Source: Mycobacterium neglectum
GTDB taxonomy: Bacteria > Actinomycetota > Actinomycetes > Mycobacteriales > Mycobacteriaceae
Direction of reading: 5' to 3'
Assembly (NCBI RefSeq): GCF_002591975.1
Contig: NZ_NVQE01000001.1
Location: 1 to 64,000 of the forward strand
DNA: 64,000 bases
Below the pieces are notes generated by a model. That model was not told the DNA's origin, did not search any database, and saw only the letters and a program-made list of their open reading frames with translations. Below are positions 27,247-34,173 of this stretch, piece after piece; within the stretch, counting starts at the first letter, position 1, and every line of letters starts with the position of its first letter. The position numbers and the translations under genes were made by a program.

Positions 27247-28142
27247 CCGACTTACAGTCTCGTCCGCCACGCGTGACCGGGGTGCGCCATAGCCTGATGG
27301 GGTACGCGATTCCCACGGCTGTGCTCGTCCTGGCAATGTTCGGGTCGATGACGCAGGCGCCGTGGCCGGTCCGGATAGTCGCCGCGGGCGTACTCATGAT
27401 CCTGCCAGGTGCGGCTCTGACAAGATTGCTCTTCGGTGAGCGGGAGGACCAGGCGATCCGGCTGCCGTTGACTGTGCTGTTCGGGCTGATGCTGTGGCTG
27501 GCTACTGCGCTGATCCTGAACCTGATCGGAACATCGATCAATGCAACCAGTTTGGCGATCGGCGTCGGGGTTGTGGGACTTCCCGCGACGGTCGCGAGCC
27601 AGTGGCGCCGCTCGCACAACGTCCATACGTACACCGCCGACGTCGGTACTACAGCCACCCTGCCGGGGGAACCCAGGCGCCGGATGAAGGACGTTGGCGC
27701 GGTGATCTGTTCCGTCGCGGCTATTGCCCTGGCGCTGGTCGTGGCCGAGGCGATCCAGCCGCATCACGTCGAGCGGTACGCCTCACTCGGGTTCATCGAC
27801 ACTCCGCAATTTGTCGACGGTCGCATCGCCGATGCCGCCCCCGGAGGCCAGGTCCGGCTCAACTGGGTCTTGCGCGGCTACGGATACGACCTGTCGACAA
27901 CTTCGGCGAGCGTCAGCGTGACCGTCGACGGTTCACCGGTCGACAACGTCGCCATCGATGTCGGCCCCTCCACCGAGCCCGACGAGCCGGGTGCGACGAG
28001 CACCGTGGACGGCGCCGTCACGTTCGCAGCACCGATGAATCGGGGTGGGCACGTGGTCGCAGTGACCGTTGTGCCCGCTACAACCGACGGGACAGCTGTC
28101 CCCGCACCAGGATTCATTTCCACCGTCTTGGAGGTCAAATGA
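27243..28142 (+). CDS. Membrane protein with extracytoplasmic C-terminal domain
   Basis: 299 aa from ATG 27243 (ATGA overlap with the GT-C-like gene). Helices lie at about residues 19-38, 44-62, 76-98, 102-118 and 148-166, then a soluble extracytoplasmic tail rich in Val/Thr/Gly (SASVSVTVDGSPVDNVAID) that looks like a beta-sandwich. I do not recognise a family. Its fixed place between the GT-C-like protein and the flippase suggests an accessory subunit of polymerisation or export. Confidence 0.65.
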   Translation: MTDLQSRPPRVTGVRHSLMGYAIPTAVLVLAMFGSMTQAPWPVRIVAAGVLMILPGAALTRLLFGEREDQAIRLPLTVLFGLMLWLATALILNLIGTSINATSLAIGVGVVGLPATVASQWRRSHNVHTYTADVGTTATLPGEPRRRMKDVGAVICSVAAIALALVVAEAIQPHHVERYASLGFIDTPQFVDGRIADAAPGGQVRLNWVLRGYGYDLSTTSASVSVTVDGSPVDNVAIDVGPSTEPDEPGATSTVDGAVTFAAPMNRGGHVVAVTVVPATTDGTAVPAPGFISTVLEVK

Positions 28143-29515
28143 GTGAGCACGATGTCGACGCGGCGCCTGTGGGCCTGAGCGCCAAGCTCCGGGGCGCATT
28201 GACCGACCCGATGATGCGCAACAGTCTCGCAATCATGACAAGTACCGTACTGACCTCAATGCTGGGATACGCCTTCTGGCTCATCGCCGCAAGGCTTTTC
28301 AGCCGTGAGGTGAACGGTACGGCTGCCGCGACCACCAGCGCCATCCAGGCGACCGTCCTGATCGCCAGCATCGGCGCCGCGGCGGCGCTCGTGGAGTGGC
28401 TGCCCCGTTGCACGACGGCCCTGGAGTGGCGGCAGCGGGTCACCACGGCGATGCTCGTATCGATCGTGACCGCCACGGTAGGTGCCGTTTTCGTCGTGGG
28501 CGTACTCGGCCTGGGTTTCAACACGCTGCCTCAGCTCGCGACACCCGCGGGGGCAACACTCTTCTGCGCGGCGTGCGCATTCTTCGCCGTCGGCCTCGTC
28601 ATCGACTACATCGCCGTGGCAGAACACCGCGGCGGCTTGCTGCTGGTACGCAACATGGTGCTGTGCGGGTTGCGGATCCCGTTGATCTTCATTCCCGTGT
28701 TGGCGCTTAGCGGCGCGGATTCGATCCTCTTCGCCTGGACGGTCGCTGCGGCCCTGTCCCTGGTGTGCACGGTCGCGACCTTCGGATCCCGGTCCGGCCA
28801 CTCGTTACGACCCAGCTTCACGGAACTGCCTCTGCACCTGCGCCAGATGGCGTCGTCGCTGATCGGCCAGCACCTCATCACGGTGACCGCCATGCTCGCC
28901 GGCTACGTTCTGCCGGTTGTGGTGTACGCCCGACTGTCGGCCACTGACAACGCGTACTTCTACATCACCTGGATGCTGGGATCCATTTTCTTCATCATCA
29001 GCCCGGCCATATCGGCCGCGCTGTTCGTCGAGGGCGCTGCGAACCCGCACGCGATGCCGCAACTGGTGCGGCGCTGCTTCATGTTCGTGGGTGCCCTGCT
29101 GACCGGCCCGATGATCGTCTACCTGATCGGCGGACAGTTCATTCTCGGGCTGTTCGGTGCAGACTATGTCGTAAACGGGTACGGCCTGCTGTTGGTACTC
29201 ACGCTCTCGGCGATCCCCGATGCAATCACGAATATCGCTGTGGCCGTGCTGAGGGTTACCGATCGCACGTACACGGCACTGATGCTCAACGGCGGCATGC
29301 TCGCGGGCTGCGTCATCGGTGCGTGGATCGTGTTGCCCTCCATGGGAATCATCGGTGTCGGCGTGTGTTGGCTGGTCAGCCAGTTAGCCGGTGCTGCATG
29401 GGTGATCGCGCGCTGGCGAAACGTCTTCGGTGGCACTGCACCGACTGACGGTGACGTCGCCGAGCGAACAATGGAAGACATTGTGCCGGTGGCGATCCAG
29501 GCGGCCGACCATTAA
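28139..29515 (+). CDS. Oligosaccharide/lipid-linked glycan flippase (Wzx/MATE superfamily)
   Basis: 458 aa with about 12-14 membrane segments. The N-terminal MRNSLAIMTSTVLTSMLGYAFWLIAARLF and the YLIGGQFILGLFGADYVVNGYGLL region are characteristic of polysaccharide flippases of the MVF/MATE-like superfamily. Start ATG 28139 overlaps the previous stop. It would move a lipid-linked glycan across the plasma membrane. It is the clearest indication that this operon makes an exported product. Confidence 0.85.
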   Translation: MSEHDVDAAPVGLSAKLRGALTDPMMRNSLAIMTSTVLTSMLGYAFWLIAARLFSREVNGTAAATTSAIQATVLIASIGAAAALVEWLPRCTTALEWRQRVTTAMLVSIVTATVGAVFVVGVLGLGFNTLPQLATPAGATLFCAACAFFAVGLVIDYIAVAEHRGGLLLVRNMVLCGLRIPLIFIPVLALSGADSILFAWTVAAALSLVCTVATFGSRSGHSLRPSFTELPLHLRQMASSLIGQHLITVTAMLAGYVLPVVVYARLSATDNAYFYITWMLGSIFFIISPAISAALFVEGAANPHAMPQLVRRCFMFVGALLTGPMIVYLIGGQFILGLFGADYVVNGYGLLLVLTLSAIPDAITNIAVAVLRVTDRTYTALMLNGGMLAGCVIGAWIVLPSMGIIGVGVCWLVSQLAGAAWVIARWRNVFGGTAPTDGDVAERTMEDIVPVAIQAADH

Positions 29516-30791
29516 GGTTCTGCAGGTCACCGACAGCTACGCCCCCGCGGTGGGCGGGCTCGAGCGAGCAGTTCACTCGCTATCAGTCGGCCTGGTCGAG
29601 CGCGGTATCCAGACCACTGTCGCGACATTGAGCCGACCGGATTCGGTGCCGGCCGAGGAGATCGACGGCGTCGAAATCCGGCGCCTCGACGGCTTCACCC
29701 GGCACCTGCGCCGTTTCGCTGCCGACCCGCAGCACTTCTTCCATCCGACGTGCCCCGACCCCCAGCTCGTGAAACGCCTCTCTGAGCTCATTGACGAGAT
29801 CCGCCCCGACGTGATCCATGCCCACGGTTGGATTCTCAACTCCTGTATGGCCATTCGTCGGCCGACTCACACCCCGCTCGTCGCCACTCTGCACGACTAC
29901 AGCGCCGTGTGCGCCAAGAAGACCCTGATCAACCACGACCGGCTCGATGAGGCGTGCGACGGACCACAGCTGGGTCGCTGCCTCAGCTGCGCTGGCGACT
30001 ACTACGGAAAGATCAAGGGATCAGCGCTGACACTCGGACTCTCCGAGAGTCGCCGGAGGATGGACCGTGTCACCCTCTTCCTTCCGATCAGCACCGTCGT
30101 CGCGGCCAAAAGCTTGTCGCATATACCCGATGACAGGGTCGACGTCATACCGTCATTCATCGACGACTCCGCGCCCCGGGACGCGTTGTCCACTCCACGG
30201 CCGGGCTTCTTACCCGACGGCGACTTCCTCGTGTTCGTCGGCGCGCTCGGCGAGCACAAGGGCGTCGAGCTACTGGCCGAGGCACATCGTCGGATGAAAA
30301 CCGCGCTGCCCTTGGTCATCATCGGCGCCGTGCGGGCCGACACCCGCATCCCTCAAGGATCCGAGAATCGACCGATCTTCGTCCATACCGGGCTGCCGCA
30401 CAACGAGATCATGGCGACCCTGGCGGCGGCGACCGCTGCCGTTACGCCCTCGCGCTGGCAGGAGCCCCTGGGTTTGGTCCCGATCGAGGCCATGGCGGCA
30501 GGAACCCCGGTGGTGGCGACCCGCGTGGGTGCGCTGCCGGAAGTCGTCAAGCACGAACAGACCGGCCTCGTCGTCGAACCCAACAATCCCGATGCACTGG
30601 CCGCAGCGTTGGACCGGATCGTCACCGACCGCAGGCTGCGAGATGACTGCGGCCGCGCAGGACGGCGCTGGGCACAACGATTCACCGCATCAGCCGTGAT
30701 CCCGAGGGTCATCGACGCTTACGAGCGGGCGATCGGTGCGTCCGACGTCAGGGCGTTGCGGCACGCACCAGATCGATCGCGTACTGCGTGA
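29481..30791 (+). CDS. Glycosyltransferase family 4
   Basis: 436 aa if begun at TTG 29481, which follows GGAAG; ATG 29430 or the ATT immediately before KVLQVTDSYAPAVGGLERAV are alternatives, and all lie within the flippase tail. GT-B motifs are PAVGGLERAVHSLSVGL, VFVGALGEHKGVELLAEAH and the donor-binding WQEPLGLVPIEAMAAGTPVVATRVGALPE (split here by description: Glu pair E-x7-E). A Cys cluster (CDGPQLGRCLSCAGD) near residue 160 is unusual and could bind metal. The end overlaps the convergent GH6 gene by 44 bases. Confidence 0.83.
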   Translation: MCRWRSRRPTIKVLQVTDSYAPAVGGLERAVHSLSVGLVERGIQTTVATLSRPDSVPAEEIDGVEIRRLDGFTRHLRRFAADPQHFFHPTCPDPQLVKRLSELIDEIRPDVIHAHGWILNSCMAIRRPTHTPLVATLHDYSAVCAKKTLINHDRLDEACDGPQLGRCLSCAGDYYGKIKGSALTLGLSESRRRMDRVTLFLPISTVVAAKSLSHIPDDRVDVIPSFIDDSAPRDALSTPRPGFLPDGDFLVFVGALGEHKGVELLAEAHRRMKTALPLVIIGAVRADTRIPQGSENRPIFVHTGLPHNEIMATLAAATAAVTPSRWQEPLGLVPIEAMAAGTPVVATRVGALPEVVKHEQTGLVVEPNNPDALAAALDRIVTDRRLRDDCGRAGRRWAQRFTASAVIPRVIDAYERAIGASDVRALRHAPDRSRTA

Positions 30792-31800
30792 AGAACAATC
30801 CGGATCTGGGATCGCCCCGGTGACACTCCCCGTCGGACTCACCCGGGTGCTTGATCCACAGGTACGCATCCGCGTGCGGTCCGGTCGTGTTGGTCGTCGG
30901 CGCAGCCCCGATGGCCCGGCCGGGTGGATTACACCAATTCAATGGGCCGTCGGGGGCCGGGCCAGCACCGTTGCGCGACGTGTCGACCACGTAGGACGCC
31001 CCGTTCGTCAACGCCGAAACCCTCTCCCCGAAGGCAATCTCCTCCGCGGTGGTGAAGAAGTTCGACGTGTTGAGGCTGAATCCGCGAGCTCGATCGACGC
31101 CGACGTCGATCAGACGCCTGGCCAGTTCTTCGGCGGGCAACCAGCGTGAATGACCGCCGTCTATGTAGAGCACCACGTTCGCCTTGCGGGTCAACGTGTC
31201 TACGGCGTCGCGTAGCAGGTCCATCCGTTCCTGTTGCAGATCCGGCGGCAGGCAGTCCATCGCGGTCAACGCATCGGGTTCCAGTACGACCAAGACTTGC
31301 GACGTCCCGAGACCCTCCACCAATGAAGAGATCCACGCCCGGTATTCGTCACCCGTGGCGAAACCACTGGCGGAGAAGCCACCACAGTCGCGGTGGGGAA
31401 TTGCGTACAACGCAAGCATTGGCATCTTGTTGACCGATTCTGCCGCTCGCACATAGGAATTGACGTCTGCGGCGACTCGGTCGATCGGCACCTCATTGCC
31501 GATCCAGCGGACCTGCGGCGTGCCTGCAATGGTGAGCAACTCACTCGATAGCGGTTGAGTCTCGGCCGCAGCAACCACCGACGACGTCGTCGGATCGACA
31601 TAGAAGTACTTGCCGGACAACGGGTTATTCACCGAACCCGTGATTGTCTGCTCAATGTGAATGCTGCGTGGGGTGCTCACGGCGACATCGGGCAACGGCG
31701 CCTGCGCGGTAGCGGTGCATCCGATCACAGCGGCGGCAGGGACGACGAGGACGGGCGCCATTGCTCTCGCCAACCATCTACGTCGCTTCAGGGATAACAC
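30748..31800 (-). CDS. Glycoside hydrolase family 6 (cellulase-like) lipoprotein
   Basis: 350 aa from GTG 31800, chosen because a promoter-like TACACT ends six bases upstream and the protein then begins with a short signal. VPAAAVIGC at residue 28 is a lipobox, so it is probably a lipoprotein on the outer face of the membrane. GH6 motifs are complete: ALYAIPHRDCGGFS, VVLEPDAL with the acid Asp176, YIDGGHSRWL, GFSLNTSNF, SYVVDTSRNG and YLWIKHPGESDGEC. It cleaves beta-1,4-glucan-type chains in other organisms. Convergent with the glycan operon, hence possibly a trimming enzyme for its product. Confidence 0.88.
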   Translation of the reverse strand: MLSLKRRRWLARAMAPVLVVPAAAVIGCTATAQAPLPDVAVSTPRSIHIEQTITGSVNNPLSGKYFYVDPTTSSVVAAAETQPLSSELLTIAGTPQVRWIGNEVPIDRVAADVNSYVRAAESVNKMPMLALYAIPHRDCGGFSASGFATGDEYRAWISSLVEGLGTSQVLVVLEPDALTAMDCLPPDLQQERMDLLRDAVDTLTRKANVVLYIDGGHSRWLPAEELARRLIDVGVDRARGFSLNTSNFFTTAEEIAFGERVSALTNGASYVVDTSRNGAGPAPDGPLNWCNPPGRAIGAAPTTNTTGPHADAYLWIKHPGESDGECHRGDPRSGLFFTQYAIDLVRAATP

Positions 31801-31836
31801 TCCAATAGTGTAGTGGCCCAACGTCAATGACGCCAA
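31801..31836 (-). promoter_or_regulatory. Leaderless promoter of the GH6 gene
   Basis: Minus-strand TTGGCG (31836-31831), an 18-base spacer and TACACT (31812-31807) precede the GTG at 31800 by six bases. The spacing puts transcription start at or next to the start codon, as in leaderless mycobacterial mRNAs. No independent Shine-Dalgarno sequence is seen. Confidence 0.5.
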
Positions 31837-31917
31837 CTGGACGGAAATCACCTACCGTGGCCCCATGTCGACGCTCCGCGCGAAAAGCGGAGGCACCCCA
31901 ACGTCTCTGAAGTTCCG

Positions 31918-33170
31918 CGGCCCATCAGATACCGGCCGCGGGGCCCACGACGACGGCGGAGTTGTATCCACCCATCCCCATCGACGTCTTGAGGGTCAGT
32001 CCACCTTCAAGCGGAGTCAGACCGTCGAGCAGGCGCGGGTGCGCGGTGCTGACGATCCGCGAGGCCGGAACCTGCTTGTGCTCGTAACCCATCAGGGTGC
32101 CCGCCAGTTCGATCGCCCCCGCGCTGGCCAGACAATGGCCCACCAACGGCTTGAGCGCATAGATGTGCGGAACGTCGGCACCGAAAACCTCGTCCAGGAC
32201 ATGGGTTTCGGCGTCGGTGCACTGCTGGGTTCCGGTGCCGTGCGCGTTGAGGTAACCCACCTCCTCGGGCGCGACGCCGGCATCGTCGATCGCCTCGGTC
32301 ACACACCGGATCACCTCGCTGTGCGAGGGGTCCACTCCGGTGGCATGGTGGGCGTCGGACGTCATCGCCCCACCCAGCAGCGCCCCGTACGGCGCCGCAC
32401 GCGACACGGTCAAGAAGCCGGCCTGCTGTCGCGAGGACATGACGAACCCGACAGCCGCCTCACCGGGGCCGAAACCCTTACCACCGTCCTGAAACGGCCG
32501 GCAGGCATCAAGCGGTTCGATATCGACCGCCGCCGCACCCAGCCGCGTGAATCCGGCGACGACCTCCGGCGTCATGGACAAATCCGCGGCCACCACCACC
32601 ACGTCGTCGACCTTGTCGGCGTCCAACCAGAGTTTCGCCATGAGCAACGCTTTGTTCGACGACGCGCAGGTGGCCGACACCATCATCGACGGTCCGTGGA
32701 AGCCGAACTCGTGCATGAACATCGCCACCGGCGTCGAGGGCAGCACCCGTACGAAATCCCGGGAACGCCGCGCACGACCGGTATTGAACTCGGTCCATCC
32801 GTACATGTCGGAGACGGTGGCTGCGTTGATCACGCCGACGCGCGCACCCGGCACCCATCCCCTGGCCCTGGCATCGGCGACGGCTTCCCGGCCCGCGGCC
32901 ATGAAGGCGCGTCCGTACAGCCCCTCACCGTCCTCCGGATCGCCGCCTTCTGGAACCAGGGCGAGCCACGCCGATTCCGTGTGGTCTTCGCCGTAGCCGC
33001 CGACCAATCGCGCTGCGGGCTTACCGCTGGCCAACCCGTCCCAGAAGACGTCGCGACCCCATCCGTAGCCGCTGACGACACCCAATCCGACAATGTCGAT
33101 TCCGTTGTTGGACATAGCGATTCTCCGATACCCCTATAGCCGCGTGAATGTCTGAGTTTGTGCGCGCCGC
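31918..33170 (-). repeat. Direct repeat, ketosynthase copy 2 unit
   Basis: Second copy of the unit at 17952-19203, same orientation, 14.0 kb away. The coding part is nearly identical; the roughly 50-base upstream part is about three-quarters identical. Confidence 0.85.
31925..33115 (-). CDS. Stand-alone beta-ketoacyl synthase, copy 2
   Basis: 396 aa, same length as copy 1 and about 94% identical. Catalytic Cys150 (VSATCASSN), His292 and Lys322/His327 are intact, so it should be active. Eight of the 24 differences fall in residues 97-112 (VINAATVSDMYGWTEFNTG against VISVGCFSDQYGWTEFCSG), a block that could alter substrate fit. It stands alone: its own promoter lies about 220 bases upstream and the next gene downstream on the same strand is GH6, 125 bases away. 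An extra condensing enzyme with altered chain preference, or a dosage duplicate, are both possible. Confidence 0.87.
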   Translation of the reverse strand: MSNNGIDIVGLGVVSGYGWGRDVFWDGLASGKPAARLVGGYGEDHTESAWLALVPEGGDPEDGEGLYGRAFMAAGREAVADARARGWVPGARVGVINAATVSDMYGWTEFNTGRARRSRDFVRVLPSTPVAMFMHEFGFHGPSMMVSATCASSNKALLMAKLWLDADKVDDVVVVAADLSMTPEVVAGFTRLGAAAVDIEPLDACRPFQDGGKGFGPGEAAVGFVMSSRQQAGFLTVSRAAPYGALLGGAMTSDAHHATGVDPSHSEVIRCVTEAIDDAGVAPEEVGYLNAHGTGTQQCTDAETHVLDEVFGADVPHIYALKPLVGHCLASAGAIELAGTLMGYEHKQVPASRIVSTAHPRLLDGLTPLEGGLTLKTSMGMGGYNSAVVVGPAAGI

Positions 33171-33185
33171 TGGCCCCGGTGTGAA
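33116..33185 (-). pseudogene. Trace of a PapA-like gene 3' end upstream of ketosynthase copy 2
   Basis: The bases preceding copy 2 align with the copy 1 leader (about 44 of 60 identical from GACATAG onward) and continue into GCGCGCCG, which in copy 1 encodes the last residues of the PapA-like protein. Read in that frame copy 2 gives HTGASGAHK against HAYASRNGAQ-stop. Only a dozen codons remain, so the match is suggestive, not firm. It implies that copy 2 once followed a PapA-like gene that was deleted. Confidence 0.4.
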
Positions 33186-33335
33186 CCAGGTTCGCCCGAA
33201 GCGGTCTGTCAGAGATACTTGCCACCTCTTTGATAGCAATTAACTGTGCCCCCCGTCTAGGCCCCCGGAAGATCTAGCGACCGGACCGGAAGCTGACAGA
33301 CAGATGTGATGCTAGGGAATTTTGCTGCCTTTGCG

Positions 33336-33363
33336 AGAGTATCACTTAGCTAAGTTGGTCGCA
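33336..33363 (-). promoter_or_regulatory. Promoter of ketosynthase copy 2
   Basis: Minus-strand TGCGAC (33363-33358), a 16-base spacer containing the perfect palindrome CTTAGCTAAG, and TACTCT (33341-33336). It matches the SGNH operon promoter in hexamers, spacer length and core. Predicted leader about 215 bases, longer than expected for a single gene and consistent with an internal deletion. Confidence 0.6.
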
Positions 33364-33874
33364 CCCCCGTGGGACGCAGGCAACACCGTGGTCAGTTGTA
33401 TACCCCGGGCGTGATTCGTGTACGCATCCATCGTGACCGGCCGATCAACCGATACAACACTGCGGAACGTGCAAAATATCCAGTCAATTGCCTGGTAGAT
33501 GCGACTCTTGCCGCTTGTGGATCGAATCTGAAGCATTGGCCTTTCCCGCACGATCGGGCGCCGAAGGGGCGAGCGGGACCTCGACGGTCTCCGGCGCCGC
33601 TAAGGCCGCGACGCAACAGGTACGTGGGAGATGTGGCGGCAGTATTGAGCAACAAATTCGCTCGCCATACGGATCTTGGCAAATGACAGCGGCCATGCCG
33701 CACGGGTGGTTGACCCCGGCAGGCGGCCTGAACCAATCAGATCCTCTAGCAAACTTGCAACATCGCATGCACTGGTCGGCCGCCAATACAGCCCGATGAC
33801 GTCGCTGATGGGGCCCGACTCGCCACACCTGCTCCTTGATGGAACCGACGGGGTTCGGGAGCCGTCCTAAGCGC
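33364..33874. other. Intergenic region before the ESX-type pair
   Basis: About 500 bases, moderately A+T-rich near 33400-33490, with overlapping short frames on both strands but no domain, repeat or RNA recognised. It should include the promoter for the ESX-type pair starting at 33875. Confidence 0.45.
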
Positions 33875-34171
33875 ATGTTCGCCGATACCGATGCCATCCG
33901 TGCGCTGGGGTCCGCTCATTCGATTCACGCCGACGACCTGGTGGCTATTGCCGCCGCATTGTCGTCGCTGCCCGTCGCGGCGGCCGGATCGTCGCTGGGT
34001 CCTGTCGGCGCACGGTTCCTGTCCGCGCTGTCTGAGGCCGCCGCAGATGGATCACGCCTGGCCGCGGCGATCAGCGACCACCTCGGGCTTTCGAACACGA
34101 CCGCGTATGCCGTTGCCTCCGCCTATGATTCGGCCGACAGCGGCGCGGCCGTACGCATCGCGGGCGCCTAG
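33875..34171 (+). CDS. EspC-like type VII secretion substrate
   Basis: 98 aa from ATG 33875, rich in Ala and Ser, helical (MFADTDAIRALGSAHSIHAD). Near the C-terminus the motif Tyr84-x3-Asp88 (AYDSADSG) is the YxxxD secretion signal of ESX substrates. The layout of two helices plus YxxxD matches the DUF2580/EspC group. It is followed two bases later by a gene for a WXG-containing NlpC/P60 protein, the usual partner arrangement in which a heterodimer is exported. No ESX core gene is in the window. Confidence 0.75.
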   Translation: MFADTDAIRALGSAHSIHADDLVAIAAALSSLPVAAAGSSLGPVGARFLSALSEAAADGSRLAAAISDHLGLSNTTAYAVASAYDSADSGAAVRIAGA

Positions 34172-34173
34172 TT

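Noticed and set aside
33369..33686. Possible small plus-strand gene upstream of the ESX-type pair
   Set aside because: No ribosome-binding site, no family resemblance, and competing frames on the other strand.
14806..33874. Integrated prophage or integrative element
   Set aside because: No integrase, recombinase, phage structural gene, tRNA attachment site or flanking direct repeat of att type was seen.
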